47,905 bases of DNA, from positions 1 to 47,905 of IMG/VR virus record IMGVR_UViG_3300010883_018879, one strand, 5' to 3'. Of this stretch, positions 33,611-41,992 are shown in pieces (positions within the stretch are counted from its first letter, which is position 1; every line of letters begins with the position of its first letter). The position numbers and the translations under genes are program-made. The DNA comes from a virus. The notes beneath the pieces are model-generated. The model was not told where the DNA came from. It saw nothing but the letters and a program-made list of their open reading frames with translations, and made no database searches.

Positions 33611-34512
33611 CATGCCCTCCAAAACATCATACCATAATTTTGTACATGTTGTTTGAGATTATATTGTTGCACATTCTGGAATGCTTCTTCAACATCCTCG
33701 GTAGTTGGAATGTAATCGCCCTTTGTAACATCGAACACACATTTCTCTGGTAATATGGCAGAAGCCATTCCAACGTCAGTTGAGATGATTGGCACCTTCA
33801 TTGCAGGTGCCTCTAGAACTGCCTGTGGGCCGCCCTCGTGGCGAGATGACACAACATATAGGTCACAGGCCGCGTACATCTTCTTAAGCGTCTCACGCTG
33901 TACCAGTGGCATCATAGTGTACTTGATATATTCCTTCTCTAGTTCATTGATGATGTACTGGCGCCGCCAGCCTCCAAGAAGAACGTGCGTGTTCTCTTTC
34001 CTGTTCTCTTTCACATACTGTACAAATAAGTCAGGGCCTTTCTCTAGCTTGGGAGTTTTCAAATCATGTCCTTCTGTATCTCGTTGAAATGATCCAATGA
34101 TATAGTCAGATGGATCTAGATTCAAAGCTCGCCTTGCTGCCGTCTTGCTCTCTGGCTTCCAGAAATCCAAATCAATCCAATAGCCAATAATATCAATAGG
34201 TTTGTTGGTGTACTGAGAGATAAAGTCCTTTGTCTTCTGACACGGGACATGATATAGATTCACATAATGATCTCTCACTAGGAACTCTTTGAGATTGAAC
34301 TTCTCTGGAACAATATGATGAATTGTCATAACAACCTTCTTTTGCTCCAGCATCTTTAATGGTACTGAATTCCAAATCCATGGCGATAATACCCAAATGA
34401 CATCAGCTTTCGCTGGATCAACTGTGATAAAATCTAGATTCTGAGAATTAAACTCAGCAGCAACTCGATCTATTACCCAATTTTCTCTAGCATAATGTGC
34501 GTATACTCTCAT
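33610..34512 (-). CDS. family 4 glycosyltransferase (GT-B)
   Basis: 300 residues: MRVYAHYARENWVIDRVAAE at the start, IIGYWIDLDFWKPES as the GT4 linker, GSFQRDTEG and LYVVSSRHEGGPQAVLEAPAM (about 216-240) with the E-x7-E-like donor site, and PIISTDVG. No membrane span. It is coupled by ATGA to the gene upstream and by TGATG to gmd downstream, so it may add a 6-deoxy sugar. Confidence 0.82.
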   Translation of the reverse strand: MRVYAHYARENWVIDRVAAEFNSQNLDFITVDPAKADVIWVLSPWIWNSVPLKMLEQKKVVMTIHHIVPEKFNLKEFLVRDHYVNLYHVPCQKTKDFISQYTNKPIDIIGYWIDLDFWKPESKTAARRALNLDPSDYIIGSFQRDTEGHDLKTPKLEKGPDLFVQYVKENRKENTHVLLGGWRRQYIINELEKEYIKYTMMPLVQRETLKKMYAACDLYVVSSRHEGGPQAVLEAPAMKVPIISTDVGMASAILPEKCVFDVTKGDYIPTTEDVEEAFQNVQQYNLKQHVQNYGMMFWRA

Positions 34513-35453
34513 CTTGATACAACCTCCATAAATCGTTCTGCGTACTTTTCCTGTGTGAACTCTTTGGCATATTTCAAACCAATAGATGTATTCCGTTTCA
34601 ACAGGTCTTTATTCTCCAGATATCCCTCTAATAAGTCAATGATCTGTTGATCAGACATTGAGTCTTTGAGTTCAATCACAAACGCACCCAAAGCTAGTTG
34701 TTCTTGATTCGGTAGATCGGCAGCCAGTGCTGTTCCGCACATTGGAACTTCAACATACTTACCAAATTTAGATTTTGGTTGTCCGGAACATGTTATGCAG
34801 ATTCTAGCCATTCCAATAGCTTGTGCGAACTCAAAGCTATTTCGTTCTGATGGGGCGTCGTATAGAACACCTCCTGGGTGTTGAAGTACGACGCAGCGAT
34901 ACTTTGGGTTGATCTTTGGTAGAATATCTCTTGCTATCCTGATTCTCAAAGGATAGTGATCTCCTAATATTGACTTTGTGCGAACTGCTCCAATCAACAT
35001 TAAATCAACCTTTTTCTCAACCTTGTGGTCTTTGTAGATAACCTTCTCTGCACAATGTCCAATGTAGTCGAAGTGTCGATTTTTCATTAGCTTGCTGTAC
35101 TGTATTTTGTCATTCTCGTGATGACAGATGATAATATCCGGATCAGCTTCCTCAATCTCTTTGACAGTCTTTGTAATATCAAACATCTCATTGTATCGAA
35201 TACATGTTTTATGAGTTACCTTACCAAACTCTCTGAGAAGTAATGGTTTGTAAGCAACAACCAAATCAGGATTAGGATATATCTTATCAATGTTCTCTTG
35301 TGTTGTCAATGCAATATCGTAATCAGGCCAATTAAGTCCGCTCCAATGTACCTCAATGTCAGGTAATCTACCGATTGCTAACATACCATGAAACCGTACA
35401 CGGCTCATTTTTGTATCATATTCATGCTTATCGACTAGGTACAAAATTCTCAT
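34509..35453 (-). CDS. GT-B glycosyltransferase with Glyco_trans_1_2-like end
   Basis: 314 residues: MRILYLVDKHEYDTKMSRVR at the start and a C-terminal part with KSKFGKYVEVPMCGTALAAD, then DLLEGYLENKDLLKRNTSIG and YAKEFTQEKYAERF, as in glycosyltransferases with the Glyco_trans_1_2 end. No motif reports the donor. It is coupled by ATGA at both ends. Confidence 0.72.
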   Translation of the reverse strand: MRILYLVDKHEYDTKMSRVRFHGMLAIGRLPDIEVHWSGLNWPDYDIALTTQENIDKIYPNPDLVVAYKPLLLREFGKVTHKTCIRYNEMFDITKTVKEIEEADPDIIICHHENDKIQYSKLMKNRHFDYIGHCAEKVIYKDHKVEKKVDLMLIGAVRTKSILGDHYPLRIRIARDILPKINPKYRCVVLQHPGGVLYDAPSERNSFEFAQAIGMARICITCSGQPKSKFGKYVEVPMCGTALAADLPNQEQLALGAFVIELKDSMSDQQIIDLLEGYLENKDLLKRNTSIGLKYAKEFTQEKYAERFMEVVSR

Positions 35454-36169
35454 AGATACTTCTTCTTCATTCTCTCATAGAATGAGTTAATATGAAACTC
35501 TTCATTCTTCTCAACATTAGATCGGCGCCACATCTCATTCCATAAGTGAGCAGCATACACATTGTCTGAGAATTCTAGCTTTTGTTCATTGACATACTTC
35601 CACCATAATGCTCCGGGGATTGGACAGAATACTTCAGGCTTCTCTACGAAGAACCTCATACCGAACTTATCAACAGTTTTCTGCACTAGTTTAGGACCAA
35701 CTGTTCCCCATTTGAGTGTCTCTTTATCTTGTATAGTACAGTATTCAAACATCTCTTTGGCTAACATGCTGCCCTTTGGTAGTTTTATTACACAAGATCC
35801 AACGTGATGATTGCCAGTTCCAAATGGAGGAATGTCTTCGCTGCAAAACACATTCATTCCATCGAAGTCAAATGGTCTCAAACAAACAACGTCTGTATCA
35901 ACCCACCAGTTTCCCTTCTCATACAGTAGCTTATAACGAAAGTAGTTTGAGAAAGCTGAGAAGCTCTTATGATCCTTATATTGGAAGATCATGTCTTCTG
36001 GAAGAATCTCGTTGGCATCGCGGATATTCACTCCGTCTGGAATGCCAGATACATCTTCGTATGTATATAAATCAACTGGATGGTCATGATAAACAAACGA
36101 GGCTAGCGATAGTCTTTCCATTTCGGAAAGCTCTGAGCCTATCCATAATGTTTGGATCAGGTCGCTCAT
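35450..36169 (-). CDS. GT32-like glycosyltransferase (DxD sugar-binding)
   Basis: 239 residues: LIQTLWIGSELSEMERLSLA, VDLYTYED, and FSNYFRYKLLYEKGNWWVDTD with Asp91-x-Asp93. This matches the Gly_transf_sug region of GT32-type enzymes (hW.G..., then a Gly-x-Trp-x-Asp-x-Asp loop). Donor unknown. It is coupled by ATGA to the gene downstream, and follows the two-domain GT gene by 3 bases. Confidence 0.85.
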   Translation of the reverse strand: MSDLIQTLWIGSELSEMERLSLASFVYHDHPVDLYTYEDVSGIPDGVNIRDANEILPEDMIFQYKDHKSFSAFSNYFRYKLLYEKGNWWVDTDVVCLRPFDFDGMNVFCSEDIPPFGTGNHHVGSCVIKLPKGSMLAKEMFEYCTIQDKETLKWGTVGPKLVQKTVDKFGMRFFVEKPEVFCPIPGALWWKYVNEQKLEFSDNVYAAHLWNEMWRRSNVEKNEEFHINSFYERMKKKYL

Positions 36170-36172
36170 TTG

Positions 36173-38266
36173 TCACGCAGCGGAGTTTACTCGACTCCAG
36201 AACAGTAGCTGAGAATGTTTAAGATAGTTTGTCATATCTTCTAGATTCTCTGTATCAAACCACTCTTCTTCTTTATGTTGCACGAAGTCGTTCAGGACTA
36301 ACTCGCATCCCAAAAGCTTGGCTTCGATGACCAATCGTGGGCAAGTGTCTTCGCCTGCTGGCAGAAAACATAAGCCTTCAGCTTGTGCTAATTTCTTCAA
36401 TGTTTCAATATATGGTAAGTCAACAAGCTTTTCATATCGTTTGTTGTTGGCTTTACACCATTCCTCAGCTTGATCAGCACCCTTCACCCAGAAAGGTGAA
36501 CCGGGAATCAACCACAGGTCTGTTTTCTTCTCTGCATACCTTTGACGTAGCTGGTCGATAATTTGGAAAAATTCATTATCAAACGATGAAGACAAAACAA
36601 GGCCATTGGGATGTTTGTTCGCAAGCTTATCTTCTGTGAAGTTCATTTGTTTGTCAGACATATAGAACACATAGTTGGCGGCTTCATAAAAGCTACGAAT
36701 GTTCTTGCCATGTTCTGAGTCGATGCAATCGCAGTCTTTACCTTCCATGGTCAAATGCAATTGAGGATTCCTGTACTTGCAGTACTTATAATCAAACTCA
36801 ATAACGCTGTAATCAATGCTCTTCTCTTTGAATTTGCTAAGTAAGCTTGGGTTCAATTTCGTGAAGTTACCAAAGATCCATGTCTTATCTTTATATTGAT
36901 CAATCAGGACATCGGTAACGTGGTCAGAATTGTACTTGATCAAACCATCTGTACAAGATCCAATCAATGACTCCAATGTGAACTCTGCGCCGCCTTGAAA
37001 CTGTTCAGCAAACATGTCTGACACAACGACGTACTTCAATTCAATCTTTTTAGGAACTTCGCCGAATACCTGTGTGATATAATCATCATAGATCTTCTCA
37101 GTAGTAAAGTTCTTCAACACATGCTTCTGAAGCTTCTTTGCTGTCGATTTGTGTCGTCCATAGTCCTTATATACTTCCCGTAGCTTTCCCTTGTAGCTCA
37201 TCTCAATGGGGAATGCCCAGCTAGAGTCCTTCTCGACAACTCCCGGCCACACAGCTTTGTCCTGGACTTCTAAGAGTTTATAATCGACTTTAGAAAACAT
37301 ACCCGTTCTTTTATGCGAACCATTTTTCTTTTTGACATCACAATATAGGAAATCAGTTTGACCGCCCCATGTATGAGTAATAATTGGCATTCCGCAATAA
37401 GCAGCTTCGAATATCGGCAATCCATAGCCCTCTCCGTGTGATATATTAACAAAAGCTTTGATTTGTTTGTGGTGATATAATGAGTGTAGCTCATCATTGT
37501 TCATATAACCATGGACTAGATGTACATGACACTTCTTGTCTGGATATTTGCTGAGAAGACCTGTGAGTTCTTTCTCAACTCGTTCCTTGTCCATAATAGA
37601 GTTGTTAACTTTTGAAAGCTTAAGTACCAACCCTACACTTTCATTTTGGAACTCTTCGACAAACCATTTGATTGTGTTCTCGATGTTCTTTCGTGGTCCC
37701 CACTGAGATACAACTAAGAAGTTGAAGTCACATGGCAACTTGATTCCTAAATCGACCCTCTTGTAGTCCAGGACCGGATAACTGACATAGCTAATAGGCT
37801 TGTTGAGTTTGAGTCCTATCTGTTGGTCAGTTTTAGGATCTTTTGAGAAGTGAACTGTGTTCTGGATCCCTCTCATTCCAAACTGTGATACTGTTACAAC
37901 CTTGTTCACACTCTCGTTGATTTTCTCTAGCCACTTAGCGGATACTTTACTGCTTTCAATACCCGCTGTGCAACCAATTGTTAGTGGTGCTAGCTTTTGA
38001 AATTCATTTGGGATGGTTACATGAAAGGCTACGTCATATTGACCTTTCTGTTGTGAATGCATGTGAGTCTTTGCAATAAGTTTGTCAATCTCTCGACGTT
38101 CTTCTGTGTCTTCCCACAACCACGATGTATGTCCCCAACGAAGGGCTTCAATATAGATGTCGAACAGATCTGGCCGGGAGGCCAATGCTCGGTAAACAGT
38201 TCGGGCGTGATGTCCGTATCCGGAAGCTGTTAGGATAGGTGCTTTTAGTAGTACTTTTTTAGTCAT
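36173..38266 (-). CDS. large protein with two GT-B glycosyltransferase halves
   Basis: 697 residues in two parts. The first (residues 1-400) is a GT4 enzyme: LTASGYGHHARTVYRAL, VVSQWGPRKNIENTIKW, and ISHGEGYGLPIFEAAYCGMP near 267-290. The second (about 410-697) has a further GT-B-like C-lobe: WLIPGSPFWVKGADQAEEWC and CFLPAGEDTCPRLVIEAKLL, where a Glu near the donor site matches. The second half lacks a recognisable N-lobe donor loop, so one active site is sure and the second is likely. It could add two successive sugars. It is 3 bases upstream of the GT32 gene. Confidence 0.8.
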   Translation of the reverse strand: MTKKVLLKAPILTASGYGHHARTVYRALASRPDLFDIYIEALRWGHTSWLWEDTEERREIDKLIAKTHMHSQQKGQYDVAFHVTIPNEFQKLAPLTIGCTAGIESSKVSAKWLEKINESVNKVVTVSQFGMRGIQNTVHFSKDPKTDQQIGLKLNKPISYVSYPVLDYKRVDLGIKLPCDFNFLVVSQWGPRKNIENTIKWFVEEFQNESVGLVLKLSKVNNSIMDKERVEKELTGLLSKYPDKKCHVHLVHGYMNNDELHSLYHHKQIKAFVNISHGEGYGLPIFEAAYCGMPIITHTWGGQTDFLYCDVKKKNGSHKRTGMFSKVDYKLLEVQDKAVWPGVVEKDSSWAFPIEMSYKGKLREVYKDYGRHKSTAKKLQKHVLKNFTTEKIYDDYITQVFGEVPKKIELKYVVVSDMFAEQFQGGAEFTLESLIGSCTDGLIKYNSDHVTDVLIDQYKDKTWIFGNFTKLNPSLLSKFKEKSIDYSVIEFDYKYCKYRNPQLHLTMEGKDCDCIDSEHGKNIRSFYEAANYVFYMSDKQMNFTEDKLANKHPNGLVLSSSFDNEFFQIIDQLRQRYAEKKTDLWLIPGSPFWVKGADQAEEWCKANNKRYEKLVDLPYIETLKKLAQAEGLCFLPAGEDTCPRLVIEAKLLGCELVLNDFVQHKEEEWFDTENLEDMTNYLKHSQLLFWSRVNSAA

Positions 38267-38268
38267 CT

Positions 38269-39528
38269 TTAAAACTCCTTTGCTGTCCAGCTCTTATAGT
38301 TCTTTCGTGTATCCCACGATCCATAGCGTTCATGAATGTCCTGCAATAGCACAACCCATTTCTTCGTATAGTCGTTGAAGCTGTAGTTCTTTTCGATATG
38401 TTCTCTGCCTTTGCGACCCATTTCTTTCAGTTCTTCTTTGGGAGTTTCAAGCATCTTCTTGCAAGCTGCAATAAAGTCTTCTTTACAAATACGGTCCTCA
38501 TAGATGAAGGGAACTAATTGAGAGCCAATCACTGCTTTACTGGCTGGCTTAATGCCGATGCCAAACCAGTCTTTGCCATCTGTGACTTGCTCCTGTAAAC
38601 CGCCTGTCATGGTTGTAATAGTCGGAGTTGCACAAGCCAAACTCTCATTTTGACTTAGACCAAATCCCTCAGCGTCTGCAATGTTAATCGTGCAATCTGA
38701 CATGTTGTACATCAGTGCTAGATCATCAGGATTGACCTTGTCTCTAGAGAATATGATTTCACCATTTGTCATTCCGAGTTCTTCTACAATCGCAAGTAGG
38801 TTCGGCCCATTCTCGTCTTTGGGGTCTGTGTGCATCATTAGACAAGCTTTATCATGGCCAACTTCATCTAAGAACTCCTTAAACCACCAAACGAGAGAGC
38901 CGCTCATCTTTCGTCGTGCATTCCGATTGTTCCAGAAGAATAGGAACTTGTCATTTTCCCAGTTATCAAAGTTCTTCTTTCTGTTCTGCTCAATGATATC
39001 ATCTGGATATTTCTTAAAGACTTCAGGGTCCACGGCGTGTGGTAGATACAGATTCTCAACTGTCGGAGCTACTGTTTTCACAATATCTTCTGTTACTTTT
39101 GAGATTGTCGCAATCACATCAGTTGATTCATAATATGCTTTGTTGAATTTGGGATATGGGTAGTTATCCCATACATGGTAATAAACCATTGGAAGCAGTG
39201 GCCTAATCTCATCTTCCATCTGCCATAGCCACGTATAGAACCTGGGATCTGTCATGAACCACAACATGTCTGGCTTTTCATTCCTGATAAATGAACGAAT
39301 GATGTCTGGATTCCCGAAGTTATCAACCGGGTGAATGGTCCAAAGGTCTTTGTACTTATCAGTTCTGATTGGTTGGTAGCTTTTATGTTTAATTGCTCCG
39401 CCGAGGGATACTACTTCAAACTTACCACTCTGCAACAGAGCTTCAATCATATACTTTGTTTGTAATGCCACTCCGGATGCACTCAACGGCACATCTGAAA
39501 TGGTCATAATCTTAATACGCTTTGTCAT
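38269..39528 (-). CDS. family 4 glycosyltransferase (GT-B)
   Basis: 419 residues: IMTISDVPLSASGVALQTKY, YHVWDNYPYPKFN, LPHAVDPEVFKKYP as the linker, FFWNNRNARRKMSGSLVWWF, and DAEGFGLSQNESLACATPTI with the donor-site Glu pair. It resembles the first half of the 697-residue protein just downstream. It starts by TGATG overlap with the nuclease gene, and marks the 5' border of the glycan island. Confidence 0.85.
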   Translation of the reverse strand: MTKRIKIMTISDVPLSASGVALQTKYMIEALLQSGKFEVVSLGGAIKHKSYQPIRTDKYKDLWTIHPVDNFGNPDIIRSFIRNEKPDMLWFMTDPRFYTWLWQMEDEIRPLLPMVYYHVWDNYPYPKFNKAYYESTDVIATISKVTEDIVKTVAPTVENLYLPHAVDPEVFKKYPDDIIEQNRKKNFDNWENDKFLFFWNNRNARRKMSGSLVWWFKEFLDEVGHDKACLMMHTDPKDENGPNLLAIVEELGMTNGEIIFSRDKVNPDDLALMYNMSDCTINIADAEGFGLSQNESLACATPTITTMTGGLQEQVTDGKDWFGIGIKPASKAVIGSQLVPFIYEDRICKEDFIAACKKMLETPKEELKEMGRKGREHIEKNYSFNDYTKKWVVLLQDIHERYGSWDTRKNYKSWTAKEF

Positions 39529-40304
39529 CAACACCACTCTGTATGTTTGTATTCACAGTATTGGCATTTGAGTTTGTTTCGAATGCACACACCACTTTCC
39601 ATATTGTATAGCGAGTCGTTCAAAAGCTTAAGTGCATTCTGTGTTTTTTTCTCTCCACTTGTCACCCTAAAGATCTCAATGGGGTTCTTCTTTGCTGTTC
39701 GTTTGAGCAAACCAAAATGAGTTTCAATGTTCTTTGGGTCAATCTTATGTTTCTTAGCAAAGTAATGCTTATACAGAGTTAGCTGATAGGTTGTCAGCTT
39801 GTCACTCTTCTTTCTAGCCTTCCAGCCCCAAGTAGATGTCTTCCAATCGATAATGTGATATTTATCACCTTTTTTCAGAACCAAATCAATATAGCCCTTG
39901 AATTTCATACCGTTCTTGGTGATAGGTTCAAACAACTTCTCTTCGACTGAGAAGACTTCACAATCTCCAAAGTAACTTTCAACTGCTTCGAAAACATGTT
40001 CAACAAGAGGTCTTCCTTGTTCGTTCAAGGTTACAAGCAAACGTTTGTCATCAATACTCAAATCTTTACCAAGTGTTTCCACAATCATTGTTGCGAAATT
40101 CTTAGTGAAGTGGTTGGGCAAATCAGACCGATCTGTGCCAGTCATAATGTCTTCACAAACACTATGAACTGACTTGCCGAACGTAGCAAACGGACCAGTG
40201 CTATCAAGATATATCTTCTCGATATACTTGCGCTTGTGTTTCCATCTACATTGTAGGAATGTTGTTAACTCAGAGTAGCTGACGTGCGGACGTTTCGATG
40301 ACAT
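39528..40304 (-). CDS. PD-(D/E)XK nuclease, Cas4/RecB-like, with Fe-S cysteines
   Basis: 258 residues: YSELTTFLQCRWKHKRKY (Cys19), FGKSVHSVCEDI (His46), FKGYIDLVLK (Asp140), YHIIDWKTSTWG (Asp153-x-Lys155), TTYQLTLYKHYF (Gln174), and a C-terminal CQYCEYKHTEWC with Cys247, Cys250 and Cys258. This is the Cas4/AddB-type layout: a nuclease core stapled by a 4Fe-4S cluster formed from one Cys near the N-terminus and three at the end. It probably acts as a 5'-3' or recombination exonuclease in phage DNA metabolism. No other Cas protein is nearby. The start at 40304 is preferred since the PHVSYSEL core begins right after it. Confidence 0.85.
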   Translation of the reverse strand: MSSKRPHVSYSELTTFLQCRWKHKRKYIEKIYLDSTGPFATFGKSVHSVCEDIMTGTDRSDLPNHFTKNFATMIVETLGKDLSIDDKRLLVTLNEQGRPLVEHVFEAVESYFGDCEVFSVEEKLFEPITKNGMKFKGYIDLVLKKGDKYHIIDWKTSTWGWKARKKSDKLTTYQLTLYKHYFAKKHKIDPKNIETHFGLLKRTAKKNPIEIFRVTSGEKKTQNALKLLNDSLYNMESGVCIRNKLKCQYCEYKHTEWC

Positions 40305-40650
40305 TAATATCTCTTGTTGCTTTTTCATAACCAATCTTAACTGCTTTCTTCTCAAGAGCTTCTAATAGTGCTGTTTTCTTGATCATATGAAGATTCTTAA
40401 TCTTCCACTTCTTTCCAAGATGTTTGAGTTCTTTCCACTTCATGCTGTTGAAATCAATGGAAGGCTCGACTGCTGTAAAAGTATTAGTTTCTGTCTCTGG
40501 TACTTCTACATCACCTGTAGTTACTGTCCATTCGATATCCAGGATATCATCATCAACAACTTGAATATAATCAACTGTTGCTTCTTCTGGTTTAACCAGT
40601 TCTTTTTCAAGCGTTTGGTTCGCAAGCCATCGTCTCTGTCTAGGATTCAT
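40270..40650 (-). CDS. small protein with Rho-N/SAP-like motif
   Basis: 126 residues. Residues 1-70 are acidic and low complexity (DYIQVVDDDILDIEW, EVPETETNTF). Residues about 74-105 (MKWKELKHLGKKWKIKNLHM, KKTALLEALEKK) look like a Rho_N/HeH/SAP helix-extended-helix, a nucleic-acid-binding motif. GGAG 6 bases before the ATG at 40650 fixes the start; the longer frame begins with TTG. It overlaps the nuclease gene by 35 bases, so it may be a partner of the nuclease. Confidence 0.7.
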   Translation of the reverse strand: MNPRQRRWLANQTLEKELVKPEEATVDYIQVVDDDILDIEWTVTTGDVEVPETETNTFTAVEPSIDFNSMKWKELKHLGKKWKIKNLHMIKKTALLEALEKKAVKIGYEKATRDINVIETSARQLL

Positions 40651-40651
40651 T

Positions 40652-41332
40652 CTAATCTCCGTTTGCAAGGTATTCTATCTTATTATACGCCACAGGGCTC
40701 AATTGTGCAAGCTCTTCCTTGTTTCCTAAGAAGTATTCTTCGAAGGCTGAACCAAAGTATTCCCTTACAGATGTAACAGCATATGGACTTAAGAACAGAT
40801 TCATAACGAAATGCTCAAGTTTATCATATCCAATCTGTTGGTACAGGAACTTGTCAAATGCTTCATCGTAGTCCATGTTCTTGAACTGATCTATGTCGAC
40901 TTTGTGATCATAGGCTAAAAGTACATGGTAAAGCTTGATTCGTTTGGCATAGAACTCATCGATAATCTTTTGGTCTTCGTATATCTCTCTGCTGTATCTT
41001 TCTTCAACTGCATGTGATATTTCATGAACAATGTCTTCTGCTAAATCAGATTCATTCTTCTGGAGATTGAATATGTATAATGCTCCATCCATGTACACAG
41101 CATTGATTTCCTTTTGTCTCATGAACTCAAAGTCACCGATATATATTGAGTCAATGTTGTAAACCAAATGCTTTGGAATCAGCTTTTCAATGTATTCTAA
41201 GACCTTAGCCAGTGATATATGTTCTGGAAGGGGATCTTTGATTATCACATTGATATTTTTATGAAGGGTTGTTTCTTTCCTCTCCATATAAACTTTTCTG
41301 CTTTGATTGATGTAATTCTTAATGTTGTCCAT
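40652..41332 (-). CDS. HExxH metallopeptidase-like protein
   Basis: 226 residues. EDIVHEISHAVEERY has a HExxH zinc site at His103-Glu104 and His107. A third ligand may be in GSAFEEYFLGNKEEL near the C-terminus. The rest is helical and charged. Phages carry such proteins, and their target is unknown. The start at 41332 is favoured because it overlaps the previous gene by 14 bases; an ATG at 41350 would add six residues. Neither has a clear Shine-Dalgarno sequence, so translation is likely coupled. Confidence 0.7.
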   Translation of the reverse strand: MDNIKNYINQSRKVYMERKETTLHKNINVIIKDPLPEHISLAKVLEYIEKLIPKHLVYNIDSIYIGDFEFMRQKEINAVYMDGALYIFNLQKNESDLAEDIVHEISHAVEERYSREIYEDQKIIDEFYAKRIKLYHVLLAYDHKVDIDQFKNMDYDEAFDKFLYQQIGYDKLEHFVMNLFLSPYAVTSVREYFGSAFEEYFLGNKEELAQLSPVAYNKIEYLANGD

Positions 41333-41522
41333 GGACTGCTTTTGTATCATCTAATGCTGATCTATAACCATTGATGTAATTCTCTTGAGCTAACAAGCTA
41401 ATAAGCTCTGGGAACTCATTCGCTAGAACCTCTGTTACCATCTCTACTGTGACATTATCATCTTCTGGATCATAATGAGTACCTACATATTCTACTATCA
41501 ATTCTTTCAAGTTCTGAGACAT
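41319..41522 (-). CDS. small protein (67 aa), function unknown
   Basis: Helical acidic protein: ELIVEYVGTHYDPEDDNVTV, then MVTEVLANEFPELISLLAQE and NYINGYRSALDD. Many phage small proteins of the early region have this EFPE-then-Tyr pattern, without known function. GGAG 8 bases before the ATG at 41522 supports it. It overlaps the HExxH gene by 14 bases. Confidence 0.68.
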   Translation of the reverse strand: MSQNLKELIVEYVGTHYDPEDDNVTVEMVTEVLANEFPELISLLAQENYINGYRSALDDTKAVHGQH

Positions 41523-41525
41523 ATG

Positions 41526-41861
41526 TCATTCTCCTTCGAAGTACTCTTTCAGCTTCTTGTTGTATTCGATCTTCTTAACTCTCTGATATGAGATACCAAG
41601 AAGTCCTGCTACTTCTCTTCTATTCTTACACACTGAGAAAGCATATTTAACCACTGCATCTTTAGCAATGTATGGTATGGAATCATATAATCTGAGACCA
41701 TACAACTTTCCTTTAGTAATCTTTGAAGCTAATTCTAATTTGAGTGATATTAGATCTTCTATAGATATCAAACTCAATAGGAGTTCTAGATCTCCTGAAG
41801 ATAATCCATTTGATCTTATCTTTCTCAGCATACTATAATCTTCTATTGTATTCTTCTTCAT
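41526..41861 (-). CDS. small helix-turn-helix protein, first gene after the promoter
   Basis: 111 residues. The C-terminal half has a candidate helix-turn-helix: NRREVAGLLGISYQRVKKIE near residues 80-99, with basic helix residues. The N-terminal half is helical (LELLLSLISIEDLISLKLEL). It is the first gene behind the strongest promoter in the window, and its ATG lies at the edge of a 12-bp palindrome. Together these suggest that it could be a regulator of its own operon. No Shine-Dalgarno sequence is visible before the ATG. The function is inferred. Confidence 0.7.
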   Translation of the reverse strand: MKKNTIEDYSMLRKIRSNGLSSGDLELLLSLISIEDLISLKLELASKITKGKLYGLRLYDSIPYIAKDAVVKYAFSVCKNRREVAGLLGISYQRVKKIEYNKKLKEYFEGE

Positions 41862-41871
41862 ACTATAGTAT
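41860..41871. promoter_or_regulatory. 12-bp perfect palindrome at the start codon
   Basis: atactatagtat reads the same on both strands, and its first two bases belong to the ATG of the helix-turn-helix gene. It takes the place where a Shine-Dalgarno sequence would be expected. It could be a protein-binding site or a translation-control element; AT-rich chance cannot be excluded. Confidence 0.4.
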
Positions 41872-41880
41872 ACTAGTCTT

Positions 41881-41900
41881 ATTTAGACATCATTCTAAAT
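41881..41900 (-). promoter_or_regulatory. leader hairpin between promoter and first gene
   Basis: atttaga-catcat-tctaaat is a perfect 7-bp inverted repeat with a 6-base loop, lying in the expected 5' leader (about 80 bases). It is too AT-rich and lacks a U-run, so it is unlikely to terminate. It could affect mRNA stability or translation. Confidence 0.4.
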
Positions 41901-41949
41901 GTACTTACTATTACATATTACCATATATCATTCTGATCTAAGTGATCTG

Positions 41950-41978
41950 ATCATAGCATGGGAAAAATCAAAAGTCAA
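41950..41978 (-). promoter_or_regulatory. sigma70-type promoter of the early/glycan operon
   Basis: On the minus strand TTGACT (41978-41973) and TATGAT (41955-41950) are 17 bases apart, one mismatch from each consensus hexamer. The -35 overlaps the stop codon of the 1567-residue gene. TGATCT occurs at 41934-41939 and 41943-41948, and TGATCA at 41948-41953, giving spaced GATC sites at the start point. Expected transcription starts near 41943. It should drive the helix-turn-helix, nuclease and glycan genes using host RNA polymerase. Confidence 0.7.
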
Positions 41979-41992
41979 GTCGCGCTTTTGAT
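41962..41992 (-). terminator. weak hairpin with U-run at end of the 1567-aa gene
   Basis: atcaaaag-tcaagtcgcg-cttttgat is a perfect 8-bp inverted repeat (41967-41992), followed on the minus-strand transcript by UUUU. Only two of eight pairs are G-C, so it is weak. It overlaps the stop codon of the 1567-residue gene and the -35 of the next promoter, so it may act as a boundary between transcription units. Confidence 0.4.

Noticed and set aside
39528-40304. Cas4-like nuclease as sign of a CRISPR locus
   Set aside because: No repeat-spacer array and no other Cas gene is present; phage Cas4/RecB-like nucleases are common alone.
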